From positions 108,818,549 through 108,882,548 of the forward strand of contig CM043953.1 of the NCBI GenBank assembly GCA_014529385.2: 64,000 nt of DNA, written 5' to 3'. The stretch comes from Adiantum capillus-veneris (Eukaryota; Streptophyta; Polypodiopsida; Polypodiales; Pteridaceae). This document shows, piece after piece, positions 33,158 through 41,751 of the stretch. The position numbers and the translations under genes are program-made. The notes below the pieces were generated by a model. That model had not been told where the DNA came from. It ran no database searches and saw only the letters and a program-made list of their open reading frames with translations. Position 1 is the first letter of the stretch; every line of letters starts with the position of its first letter.

Positions 33158-33480
33158 GGCAAAAGGGCTGCCCTCTCTCATGAGAGACAGCCATGTGTAG
33201 CCGCCCTTGTGTAGATAAGTCAGAATCCGACCCTCCAATCCGCCCATGTGTGGCCGCCCTTGAGAAGACAAGTCCACTTTTGAATTCGGCCACCGGCCAC
33301 CGGCCATTGTGTTTCGACCACCGGCCCCACTGGCCAACTGGCCAACCGACCGGTCATTTTACGACCACTTTCCGGATTTCGTCTGGCCATAATATTCCGA
33401 TGAAGCCAATCTCGAGCTTGGGCTCGAGAATGGCCGCCGTGAAAATTTTGGTTTCCGGCGAGTGATTTTTCTTCACGCAC

Positions 33481-33927
33481 GATGGATTATACTCATAATG
33501 GGGGCCTTACAAGTGAACATTTTTACCACAAAAAATTACAAGGGGTAAATCAGGCTTCATAGTTAACAAGGAGGATAGAAATGTAAAAGATCTTCTATGG
33601 ACTTCGCATGCCAAATCAGGACAACTAACACCTATGAATATCATCTATATCTTCAAGATCAAAGATAAGGGATCAACAGATCTACCAACCTACCTATTTA
33701 GGGATTGTTATAACAACAACTTTGTTATGATGACTCCTAAGGAGGTGGAACAAACCAAATACCAAGGGTGTTCCATAAGGGATTGGATATTGAGCCAAGG
33801 ACCAGAAACTATTTTAAGAGATAAACATTGTGAGAGATCCGCTGAGAGTAATGTCAAGAAACCAAAAACCACCTCATCAGGAAGAAAACTGGGTGACACT
33901 AAAGCCAGTCCAGGGCTACATGAGTGA
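33481..33927 (+). pseudogene. gypsy H N-terminal gag region
   Basis: This starts about MDYTHNGGLTSEHFYHKKLQ (33483), shifts frame, and continues DLLWTSHAKSGQLTPMNIIY and CYNNNFVMMTPKEVEQTKYQ. It aligns by position and pattern with the N-terminal gag region of E and M, although identity is low. It ends at a stop in 33925-33927. Confidence 0.5.
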
Positions 33928-33989
33928 CTATTTCCAACAGGCTGGTTTGAAGGACTCGGAACAGGACCAACTGCCAGGAGACTGGGAGT

Positions 33990-35331
33990 TGAACCAAATA
34001 GCCGTGTCAGACCAGATGATTTTCAAAAATGGGTCAGAAAATACAGTGGATCTGGGGATCCATACGACCACTTAGCAAGCTTTAAGCAAGTGCTAAGAGT
34101 AGAACCCATATTCAATTTCCATACTCAATTCGAGGGGTTTGGAATGACATTAGAAGGAAAAGCATTTACATGTTTCCAAAACATTCCACCAAGGTCAATC
34201 ATGGACTTACATACATTAGCTCAAGGATTTGTAGCTGCTTGTTTCAAAACTGGGATCAAACACAATACGGTAGCTCAAATCTACAGCTTCAAACAGAAAC
34301 AAGGTGAGTCTATTAGGGATTGTACAACTCAAATGAAACAATACATTGCTATGTGCCTAGAGCTAGAGATACCTGCAGAAGAACGACTAGTATCATTGTT
34401 TCTAGAGGGACTGCTAAAAAAAGAACTTCATGCTATACTGTATAGCAAGAAGCATACAACCCTAGAAGAGTGTGTGTTAGATGCTATTGATTTAGAAGAC
34501 AATTGTGATATTTTCAATGAAGAGGATGTCCCTAAAGATAACCAAAGTGAGAAAACAACATCCACCAAACCAGCTCAAGTGGGAACGGCTGCTGCTGCAG
34601 CACCACTTTCAACCATAGAAGACATGCTCAAAAGGATGAATGACATGACGAATAACATGCAAAAAGCACCTATGAGGGGACCAGGGCAAGGGATACCTCA
34701 ACATGGACAACCAAGTAGGCCACATAAATGGTGTGCAATCGAGGGTAAATGCACCAACCATGAGACCAATGAGTGCTATTATCGACCAAAGTATGATGGG
34801 AATGTTCAATACGTGCCTATGAGGACACAAGGACAACCCATGTACAAATATCAGCCTAATATGGATCCATCTCAAAGACCACCGATGAGTGTGGAAAGAC
34901 CTCAACCCGTGTTGGGTCAACAACCTCCATATTCGGGACATAATGCAGTGCCTGTAAAGTACGTGCATCCAGAGGGATTCATAGATGAACAAGCACTAGT
35001 GCCTGCTACACACTATGTTGAGCCTAGTCCATCTTTAGTAATGGTAGGAGGAGATTTGTATAATTCACATCCACCACCAATGGAAGAACCTATGACTTAT
35101 ACTACACCAGAGCTTGCACAAATGTACTATGTAGCTAATCAAGGTGTCAGACCTCCTATGGTAAGACCCATGATTAAGCCAGAACTAGAAACTATCATAA
35201 TTTTGGTGGATATCATTGGAAAAATAAATGCCCAGATCCTGACAAGAACCTCAAGCCAATTGAAGCTTATTGCATACAATGTTGCAAAAAGGGAGGGCAC
35301 TTTTGGGAAGATCGTCCAAAAAATCCTTTAA
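33990..35331 (+). pseudogene. gypsy H gag core and knuckle region
   Basis: A frame entering at about 33990 reads KYSGSGDPYDHLASFKQVLR and then FHTQFEGFGMTLEGKAF, KTGIKHNTVAQIYSFKQKQG, QYIAMCLELEIPAEERLVSL and EGLLKKELHAILYSKKH (gag core). A Pro/Gln-rich part follows with CAIEGKCTNHETNEC. In another frame, 35245-35300 encodes CIQCCKKGGHFWED followed by Arg instead of the last Cys of the knuckle. The uninterrupted piece is 34090-35331. Confidence 0.82.
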
Positions 35332-36643
35332 ACAAGGGTAAAACAGTAGTGAACGTAGTCCAAGTGATACCTAGTAGCTCATCTGATAGTGAACCGATTG
35401 TTCCAGTCAAGTTGATCACCAGAGCACAGGCTAAGAAAAATAAACATAACTCCTCTGATGATTCAAAAAATACAAAAAATTCATCTCAAAAGACCAAACA
35501 AAGCAAAAACAAAAGATATGAGATGAGAAAGCAGAAACAAAATGTTGAAATCAAGGAGAAAGCAAAGAATCTATTTCAGGAAAAGGTGAAAGAAATTGGA
35601 AACGAAATCAAGGAAACCACTGTTAAATCTGGAGGATCAATTTTGGTTGACAAAATTTTTGAGCCTAGTAACACTACGTTGGTAATGGGACACTTTTATG
35701 TTCTGGGACACTTTTATGTCCTGTTAAGTGACCATTTTCCTTGAATTATGTCAAGAGTTTCAAAATGGATTTTGAGGTGCTATCTATCTAGCAAGTTGTC
35801 TCATGAGCTGAAAAACACTCGACATTTTTTTGGAATATCAATTCCATCTTTAACCTTGTCCTTGCACAACATTTCACAACCTAAACTGTGTGAAAAAACA
35901 GGTCCTGTTTTTGGCTTTTTTAAACTTTTTGCAACTATACCACTCTAGAATTCATGTTTGTGAGGTCTATAATGCTAGAGAGCTATCTTTAGTAGTCCTC
36001 AACATGTCCTGATGCTTCTAGGGAGAAATAAATGTTAAAGTTGTAAGTTATGACCAAATTACAAAAATTGTCAAATCCTGTTTTTTAGCCAATTCTAGCT
36101 CTTCTATGATTTTTTTGGTGGCTTTCATGATATCCAAATGCAATTTTGATTTTCTATGTCGCATATTGTAACATAAAGCTAATATTCCTTGAGTTTTGGG
36201 GCACCTAATACCCTATTTTGCATAGTAGACAATGATGGTTGATTTTTTCAATTATAGAAGAAAACAAAACCTTCTAGTATATCAAGTATAGCTTTTTCAA
36301 TATATTTTTTAGAATCTTGAAAGGACACTTCTATGTCCTGTTAGGTTACCAACCTAGTGTTAATGCAGCCTTGGAAGCCTACCAAGCGGGACTTGAAGCA
36401 GGCCAAAACATGGAAAAAAAATGGAAAAACTATCCTTTTCCAGACATGGAAGCATCCAAGCTTGAAGCTTATCAAAATTTGGTAAGAATCACGCAAGAGA
36501 TGCTGGAAAAACAAAAACCCAAGCTCAAGAGTATGGAAAAACCTGAAGAGCGTGTGGTAAGAGACAATAAAAAAAAATCCAAAGTGGTGGTAGAACCCCA
36601 CCTTGAACAGAAAGGGCCAGAACTTATAGTGCCGGACAACTAA
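35332..36643 (+). pseudogene. gypsy H gag C-terminal linker, split by I1
   Basis: From 35349 the frame encodes VVQVIPSSSSDSEPIV, ITRAQAKKNK and Lys-rich helices, ending in SILVDKIFEPS where I1 begins. After I1 the frame resumes at 36362 with NAALEAYQAGLEAGQNMEKK and runs to a stop at 36643. Element E has LVDKVLEPLDALLQAYEARL here, so the two halves were contiguous. The residues LVMGHFYVLGHFYV before the stop at 35744, and KGHFYVLLGYQPSV after 36317, are encoded by I1. Confidence 0.8.
35672..36359 (+). mobile_element. DNA transposon I1 (internally deleted, non-autonomous)
   Basis: This 688-bp insert splits the gag linker of H. Its ends are CACTACGTTGGTAA and, inverted, TTACCAACCTAGTG, a terminal inverted repeat of about 14 bp with one mismatch. 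Subterminal copies of GGACACTTTTATGTCC-like stems occur near both ends. The right flank is TTAA and the left GTAA, so the target duplication is TA or TTAA. Most of its length matches I2 in the reverse orientation, but about 650 bp near one end of I2 is absent. It has no transposase. Confidence 0.88.
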
Positions 36644-36784
36644 GATGCCTTAGAAGGAATTCCATTCGTAAAAGAAGACTGACCATGACACTTATGGGAA
36701 CAAGTTAGAGAAATCAATGATGGGAGCCTAACCCTGAAGTGAGCTCCTACAGAGGAAGTTTGGTTAGACAACCTACCTCCTGAT

Positions 36785-36903
36785 ATGGACATGGATGTAC
36801 AATCCTTGTATGGGGATTGTGGATCTAAAGCTTCAGGAATGTCTAAACCATTGACCTTGAAAACATTACTCTCTTACTTGGGAGATAATGAAGATGAATG
36901 CAT
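36785..36903 (+). pseudogene. gypsy H linker before protease, first half
   Basis: The frame MDMDVQSLYGDCGSKASGM, then LTLKTLLSYLGDNEDECI, corresponds to IQSLYGDAGTE and LKTLPSFIGEHEAQ of E. It is interrupted after DECI by the 5' LTR of J at 36904 and resumes at 38593 with VCKTTQVKRVEQTLEG. 36644-36784 is further decayed linker with several stops. Confidence 0.78.
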
Positions 36904-37169
36904 TGTTGGGTATGCAACCCCTTGTGTGTCTAAGCCTCGTTACACACTCTATGTCATGCATGGAAACCTCAGTTAAAGATTGAGTTATGCATGGAAAGTA
37001 TTCTCCTATATATGTAGCCTTTTTTTAATCAATCAAAATATATGGCGTGAGTTTGTTTTTACTGCTCTACCGAGTCTCTCTCTCCATCTTGCTCTCATTC
37101 TATACACACCACACCTCCTCGCCATGGCACTTCTCAGGCTTCACCCCCCTTAGGACTGCAACCCCATCA
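36904..37169 (+). repeat. 5' LTR of J
   Basis: It starts TGTTGGGTATGC and ends ACCCCATCA. A TATATAT motif (37007-37013) is followed by a T run. It carries several substitutions and indels relative to the 3' copy, so it is older than the LTRs of C. Confidence 0.9.
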
Positions 37170-37171
37170 AC

Positions 37172-37183
37172 TGGTATCAGAGA
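37172..37183 (+). other. primer-binding site of J
   Basis: TGGTATCAGAGA lies two bases after the LTR; 11 of 12 bases match the initiator Met-tRNA primer site. Confidence 0.85.
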
Positions 37184-38300
37184 CCAAGTGGGCCACCAAA
37201 GCAAGGCAAGGTGATCCTTGGCGTTGTCAAGTAGAGGTATTGTTGAAGAGCCTTAGGGAATCTCAAAAGGCGGTCTCCTAGGCGTGCCTATCAACACGGT
37301 CTTTGTTGAAATGCTGCAGGTGATGAAGATGCAGGCATCTCAAGAGGGGACCATAGGCGTAGACAGTTGGGAGACAACTGCATATCGACACGCTACCCTT
37401 GACAAGGTTGAGTCATCGCAGGTGGACAGGCAGTTCAGACTAGCATATCAAAACGCAACAAACAACTAAGCTAGTCAAGGCAATGTTTCACAGAGCCGGC
37501 GTTGATCTGTTCCCAGTGCTTCACAGAACCGTTTGGTTTCTAGGAGGGAGTCGATTGTCTGCAGACTATAGAATTGTTATTTTTAAAAGTTTTAATTATA
37601 AATATCCTATTGAAGGAAGGGTTCCCACACAATGTGATAATTCACTAAGGTCTTCACACCCCCATTGTGAAGCTGACACTACTTTTTTAGTCGTTGCCTC
37701 CAACACAACAAGCTGTTCTCTTTTTTGTGGTGAAGTTGTTCGTTCAAGGCATAGCCTAGCAAAGTGTTGCTTGGAAACTGTGTAGCAGATAACCAAGGAA
37801 ATGTGCGGTGCTTTTGATGATGCTCATACACAACAAAGAGTATCAAAGTACTGCAAAGACAATTGTTTGCAAAGCTTCTTGCTTCATGGTGATACCGAAG
37901 AAAAGAAAAAGTGCGACTCAAAAATCAAATCAATAGAATCAAGTTCGGATTGGTTTCTTTCAACTCAATTTTTTGGCAGTATTCTTCAGCTGCTTTTTAG
38001 TTTAATTATCCTAGCTAAAAGTCATGTTTTTTCATGTCGTCATAGGTCTGTTATGATTTTATCTATTGTCAGTTATTGCCATGCAGTAAAAATTTTGTAC
38101 AGGATTATAGACACTACCATAAAAAGATAATGGTAAGACTACCCTTTGTTGTTTGGTCGGGTTCTAGTATGTCCACACTGATGGTTGTTTGAGGAAAGTA
38201 CACACACACACCTATGCTATAGTCAAGGGGGGGCATTCTACTCATGGTTTCAGGTGATTGAACTTCTACCATGGTCTGTCTTGAGTCCATTGTTAGTCGT
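37184..38300 (+). other. interior of J, possible captured sequence
   Basis: The interior holds a 100-codon plus-strand frame (37483-37785) and a 109-codon frame (37801-38130) that follow one another closely, with no retroelement motif. Neither resembles a family I know. In other plants, short LTR elements sometimes carry fragments of host genes, so this could be captured sequence. The evidence is only that it is relatively open and distinct from gag or pol. Confidence 0.3.
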
Positions 38301-38319
38301 TTGGGCTTCAGGGGGGGGT
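38301..38319 (+). other. polypurine tract of J
   Basis: TTGGGCTTCAGGGGGGGGT runs directly into the 3' LTR, whose first bases are TATTGGGTATG (TG changed to TA). Confidence 0.7.
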
Positions 38320-38587
38320 TATTGGGTATGCAAGCCCTTGTGCATCTAAGCCTCGTGGGTACACACTCTATGTCATGCATGGAAACCTCAGTTAAAGATT
38401 GAGTTATGCATGGAAAGTATTCTCCTATATATGTAGCCTTTTTTTAATCAATCAAAATTATGGTGTGAGTTTTCTTTGACTGCTCTACCAAGTCTCTCTC
38501 TTCATCTCACTCTTGTTCTCTGCACATCACACCTCCTCGCCATGGCACTTCTCAGGCTTCACCCCCCTTAGGCCTACAACCCCATCA
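38320..38587 (+). repeat. 3' LTR of J
   Basis: It matches the 5' LTR over its length, with visible differences such as a GGG insertion after AAGCCTCGT, and ends ACCCCATCA followed by TCCAT. Confidence 0.9.
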
Positions 38588-39330
38588 TCCATAGTGTGTA
38601 AAACCACTCAAGTAAAAAGAGTGGAACAGACCCTTGAGGGAGACAACATCCATTCAATCATGTCTACACCCATCCAATGCACTCTTACTTTAGGAGAACT
38701 GTTAAAAATCAAACCATATTTATGAAATGATCTACAAAAAACTCTAGAGAAGGTGGGAATAACGGGGCTAATCGCAAAAAATTTGGGAAAATTGAAACAT
38801 GAAATGGACAACAAAGAGATTCGATCTGTTCCAATGAACAAATATGGAGAATACTACAAAGGGCAAGAAGGAAACACAACCCTTCTAGTGAAATATAATG
38901 ATATAGAAACCATGGCAATATTGGATAGTGGGGTCGGCATAGCCATAGCCACAAAAGCAATATGGGAGTCCTAGGGACAACCATCCATTAGACAAACTCG
39001 AATAAAATTACAATTGGTTGATGGACACATTGAAAGACCATTAGGACTGCTTGAAAAGGTGATAGTTAATTCTTGTGGGATTGAATATCAACACACTTTT
39101 GCTATAGTAGACTTTGGGAAAAAACTCAATTACGAAATCATATTGCGAAGACCTTTTACACGACGAGTACAACTCATTCAAGATTGAGGAAACAATTATC
39201 TATACTTGAAGCAAGTGGGATCGATAACAAGGGTTAATCTAAAAGATCACACATATAGAGATGCCATGAAAACGCCCATATAGGAGTTCAATTCAGTCTC
39301 TTCGGCTGAAACTAATTAGCTTCCATCCTG
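38588..39330 (+). pseudogene. gypsy H protease
   Basis: Reading on from J gives MSTPIQCTLTLGELLKI, a stop, VPMNKYGEYYKGQEGN and the retropepsin site AILDSGVGIAIATKAIW, then a TAG at 38972-38974 where E has Trp. Downstream in frame are LVDGHIERPLGLLEKVIV, FAIVDFGKKL and the LRRPFTRR block (LGRPFMR in E). At least four in-frame stops are present. Active-site DSG is intact. Confidence 0.85.
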
Positions 39331-39331
39331 G

Positions 39332-40200
39332 TTGAACAAAGACACTCCTACTTGGATGTGTGGAGCTTTAGAAAACGAGAGCTTAAAACGAGAAGAATGT
39401 ATTTTAGAAAGGGATTGCACGGATGAAGCCTATGTACCTGAACCCTTTCTAGAGCATTTTTTTGAGCCATTTGAGTGGACTCAAATTTTAGTGACAATGG
39501 ATGTATGTGTAAATATGTCTATGCCTACTAAATTTTGCAATGAGGATGGCTATGACATAATTCCCATCCAAATGATTTCAACCCTCCACATTGAAGATGA
39601 AATTGAGGAACCCAAGGACTTGATGAAAGCTCAACAAGTCTTTTCATACCTGAGATTATTTGGATTCAGAAAAAGAACACATGAGAGCTAAGCTACTCAT
39701 GAAAGGAGTAGAGGAAAGTTTTTTTGACTTTAGGAACCAGAAATTGAGAAGACATAAATGGTATAGACGAAAAAGAGACACCAGAAACGTAAAAGCTACA
39801 TCTATGCCATTAGTCTCCAGTAGAACACAATTCCTGATGGAGATAGATACACATGATTGTGTCAAGGACAAAATCAGTGGTAGGTATCCTTCAAACAAAA
39901 ATCCAAAAATATCAAAAACGTCGAGAAAAACGAGGAAGGAAACTCAAGTAAAGCCAAAAAAATAGGACAAGGAGTCAACCATGACACGAGTTGACCGAAA
40001 AACGAAATATCAGGAGTTGAAAAACGCTCTAAAGGAGAAATATACAACCGAAATGGAAACCACAGAAGAGGATGGTAAAGATGTAATGAGTGTTTCCTCC
40101 CATTACAAGAAATATACTCTCCAAGATAAAAAAAAATCATAGTTGAACCTGTTAGAGAACTACAAAAATAGGGCGAGTCCTACGAATAGCCTGGAAATGC
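39332..40200 (+). pseudogene. gypsy H protease-RT linker
   Basis: The 39332-39691 frame encodes PTWMCGALENES, EECILERDCTDEAY, FEPFEWTQIL and PTKFCNEDGYDI, which match the E linker. After a frameshift near 39660 come a Lys/Arg-rich region and VSSHYKKYTLQD, again as in E. It contains no catalytic motif. Confidence 0.72.
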
Positions 40201-40204
40201 AAAA

Positions 40205-41120
40205 ATGATAGATTTGGCCGAACCAGGAGAAGAGCGTAGACCTACCTACATTGCAAATGACCTAACAAAAGAAGAAGAAGATCTTTTGTTAAGCTTACTG
40301 AAAGAATATCGAGGTATCTTTGCTTATCTTATAAGGATCTCAAGGGTGTTGATACAAAAATCTATCACATACCATGTCCATGAGAGATTATGCAAAACCA
40401 AGTAGACAAAGACCATACACCTACAATGAAACATTTGATAGGAAGATCAAAGAAGAGATTGAAAAACTAAAGGAAGCCGAATTCATTTATGATATTGAAC
40501 ACACAGATTGGGTGTCTCCAATTGTGGTAGTACCCAAGAAAAATGGAAAATTACGAGTGTGTGTCAACCTCAAGAAAATGAATGCAGCTACCATTAAAGA
40601 CAAATTTCCTCTTGCAATCACTGAGCATGTTTTAGAACGAGTTGCAAAAAAAGAAGCTTACAGCTTCTTAGATGGCTTTTCGGGATACAATCAACTTTTG
40701 GTTGACCCAAAAGATCAACATAAAATTGCTTTTGCAATGGAATGTGGTATTTTTGCCTATCGGATTATGCCTTTTGGGTTAACTAATGCTCCTACAACCT
40801 TTCAAAGAATGATGAGCCATGCTTTTAAAGAATGTCTTAGGAATTTCTTCGAAGTATATATGGATGATCTATGCGTACATTCATCAATCCGGGCTGATCA
40901 TTTTGAACACCTCAAAAAGGTGTTCGAAAAATATAGACTTTATAGGATTTTCTTAAATCCTAAGAAGTGCACATTCATGGGAAGACAAGGAAAAATTCTT
41001 GGACATATAGTGTCTAAATATGACATAGCTACTGACATGGACAAAATTCATGTTATTGCTAATTTTCCTAGACCGACAACAGTCAAAGGGATTCAAGCCT
41101 TCATGGGACATTGTGGATAA
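40205..41120 (+). pseudogene. gypsy H reverse transcriptase
   Basis: MIDLAEPGEERRPTYIANDL leads in, a frameshift near 40370 follows, then SRQRPYTYNETFDRKIKEE, EAEFIYDIEHTDWVSPIVVV, YSFLDGFSGYNQ, FGLTNAPTTFQRMM and catalytic VYMDDLCVHS. The thumb has NPKKCTFMGRQGKILGHI. TAA at 41118-41120 falls where a Tyr is expected (HCG-stop-YRRF). The sequence is close to E, but H retains the downstream half that E lacks. Confidence 0.9.
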
Positions 41121-41558
41121 TACAGACGGTTCATTTATATGTACACTATAATTGCAAAACCCATGTATAGCTCGATTACACACTTTGAATGGATTGATGT
41201 ATGTGAAGAATCCTTCATGAAGCTTAAGCAAGCTCTCACTTCAGTTCCAATATTGAAAGCACCAGATTGGAATAAGATATTCCACATACATGTAGATGCT
41301 TCCAATTTTGCCATCGAGTGTATACTAGCTCAACTAGAAGACAAGAAAATTGATTTTCCTATTTCTTATGCTAGCCGACACTTGAATATGGAAGAAAGAA
41401 TTATACCACCACCGAAAGGGAAGGATTAGGAATGATCTATGCCATAAAAAAATTATAGACATTACCTATTTTCTTTGTGGACCACCAAGCCTTATTGTAC
41501 TTGGTCAACAAGCCAAGTAGCACAGGAAGAATAGTGAGATGGTTCGTCATTCTTTGAG
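41121..41558 (+). pseudogene. gypsy H connection and RNase H (truncated)
   Basis: YRRFIYMYTIIAKPM and FEWIDVCEESFMKLKQALTS lead to RNase H HVDASNFAIECILAQ and FPISYASRHLN. After a shift near 41400 come TTEREGLGMIYAIKK and FFVDHQALLYLVNKP. Homology ends near 41558 before the last RNase H motifs and integrase. Confidence 0.8.
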
Positions 41559-41719
41559 AGAAGGTAACTTCGACGTCGAAGCAAGAGAGCTTCTGCTTCT
41601 AAGAGTGTGTGTCTGTGTCCTGAAAGTGAGGGGAGAGGGGTCTTTATATAGGCTTTCAAGGCCAGCTAAGAATAGAGGAAAGCAAAGAGAGATAAGCTCG
41701 CGTACGTTTGTGGCCGTTA

Positions 41720-41751
<32 letters not shown>

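Larger units (their letters stand above)
32262..33480 (-). mobile_element. copia fragment G: 5' LTR, primer site and gag start
   Basis: On the minus strand this has a probable 5' LTR (33480 to 32832), a Met-tRNA-type primer site (32818-32829), a 60-bp leader and the first 165 codons of gag. It is cut at 32262 by fragment F. The gag differs from that of C and shows no overlap with F, so family identity with F cannot be tested here. The upstream LTR edge is placed only approximately. Confidence 0.8.
32832..33480 (-). repeat. 5' LTR of copia G (upstream edge approximate)
   Basis: The plus-strand start is TGTTAGGAAATATG, ending the LTR as ...CCTAACA on the minus strand. A minus-strand TATAAAAGG is at 33149-33157 and a GA microsatellite is at 32921-32947. 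The U3 edge is not defined by a second copy; it must lie before the coding sequence of H begins near 33481. Confidence 0.6.
36904..38587 (+). mobile_element. short non-autonomous LTR element J (TRIM-like, 1684 bp)
   Basis: LTRs of 266 bp (36904-37169) and 268 bp (38320-38587) flank an 1150-bp interior. The 5' LTR is followed by primer site CTGGTATCAGAGA, and the 3' LTR is preceded by a G-rich polypurine tract. Flanks TGCAT (36899-36903) and TCCAT (38588-38592) match at four of five bases and probably derive from a target duplication; removing one copy restores the frame of H. No retroelement protein is encoded. It is larger than classic TRIMs but of the same design. Confidence 0.9.
33481..41558 (+). 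mobile_element. Ty3/gypsy retrotransposon remnant H (gag-PR-RT-RNase H)
   Basis: On the plus strand H has the same domain order as E: N-terminal gag region, gag core, knuckle, linker, protease, linker, RT, and in addition part of RNase H (to about 41558). It is interrupted by DNA transposon I1 (35672-36359) and short LTR element J (36904-38587). The sequences on either side of each insert join in frame. Numerous stops and frameshifts make it inactive. Integrase and LTRs are not found. Confidence 0.88.

Noticed and set aside
33621-33630. CTAACA as the upstream edge of LTR G
   Set aside because: It would place H coding sequence (33541-33630, in frame with downstream gag) inside the LTR, so the edge must lie earlier.
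33830-34075. 81-codon plus-strand frame at the start of H gag
   Set aside because: It is out of frame with the recognisable gag peptide GSGDPYDHLASFKQ read from the same DNA.
36317-36400. Apparent N-terminus KGHFYVLLGYQPSV of the H linker
   Set aside because: These codons belong to the end of transposon I1; the true H sequence begins at about 36362.
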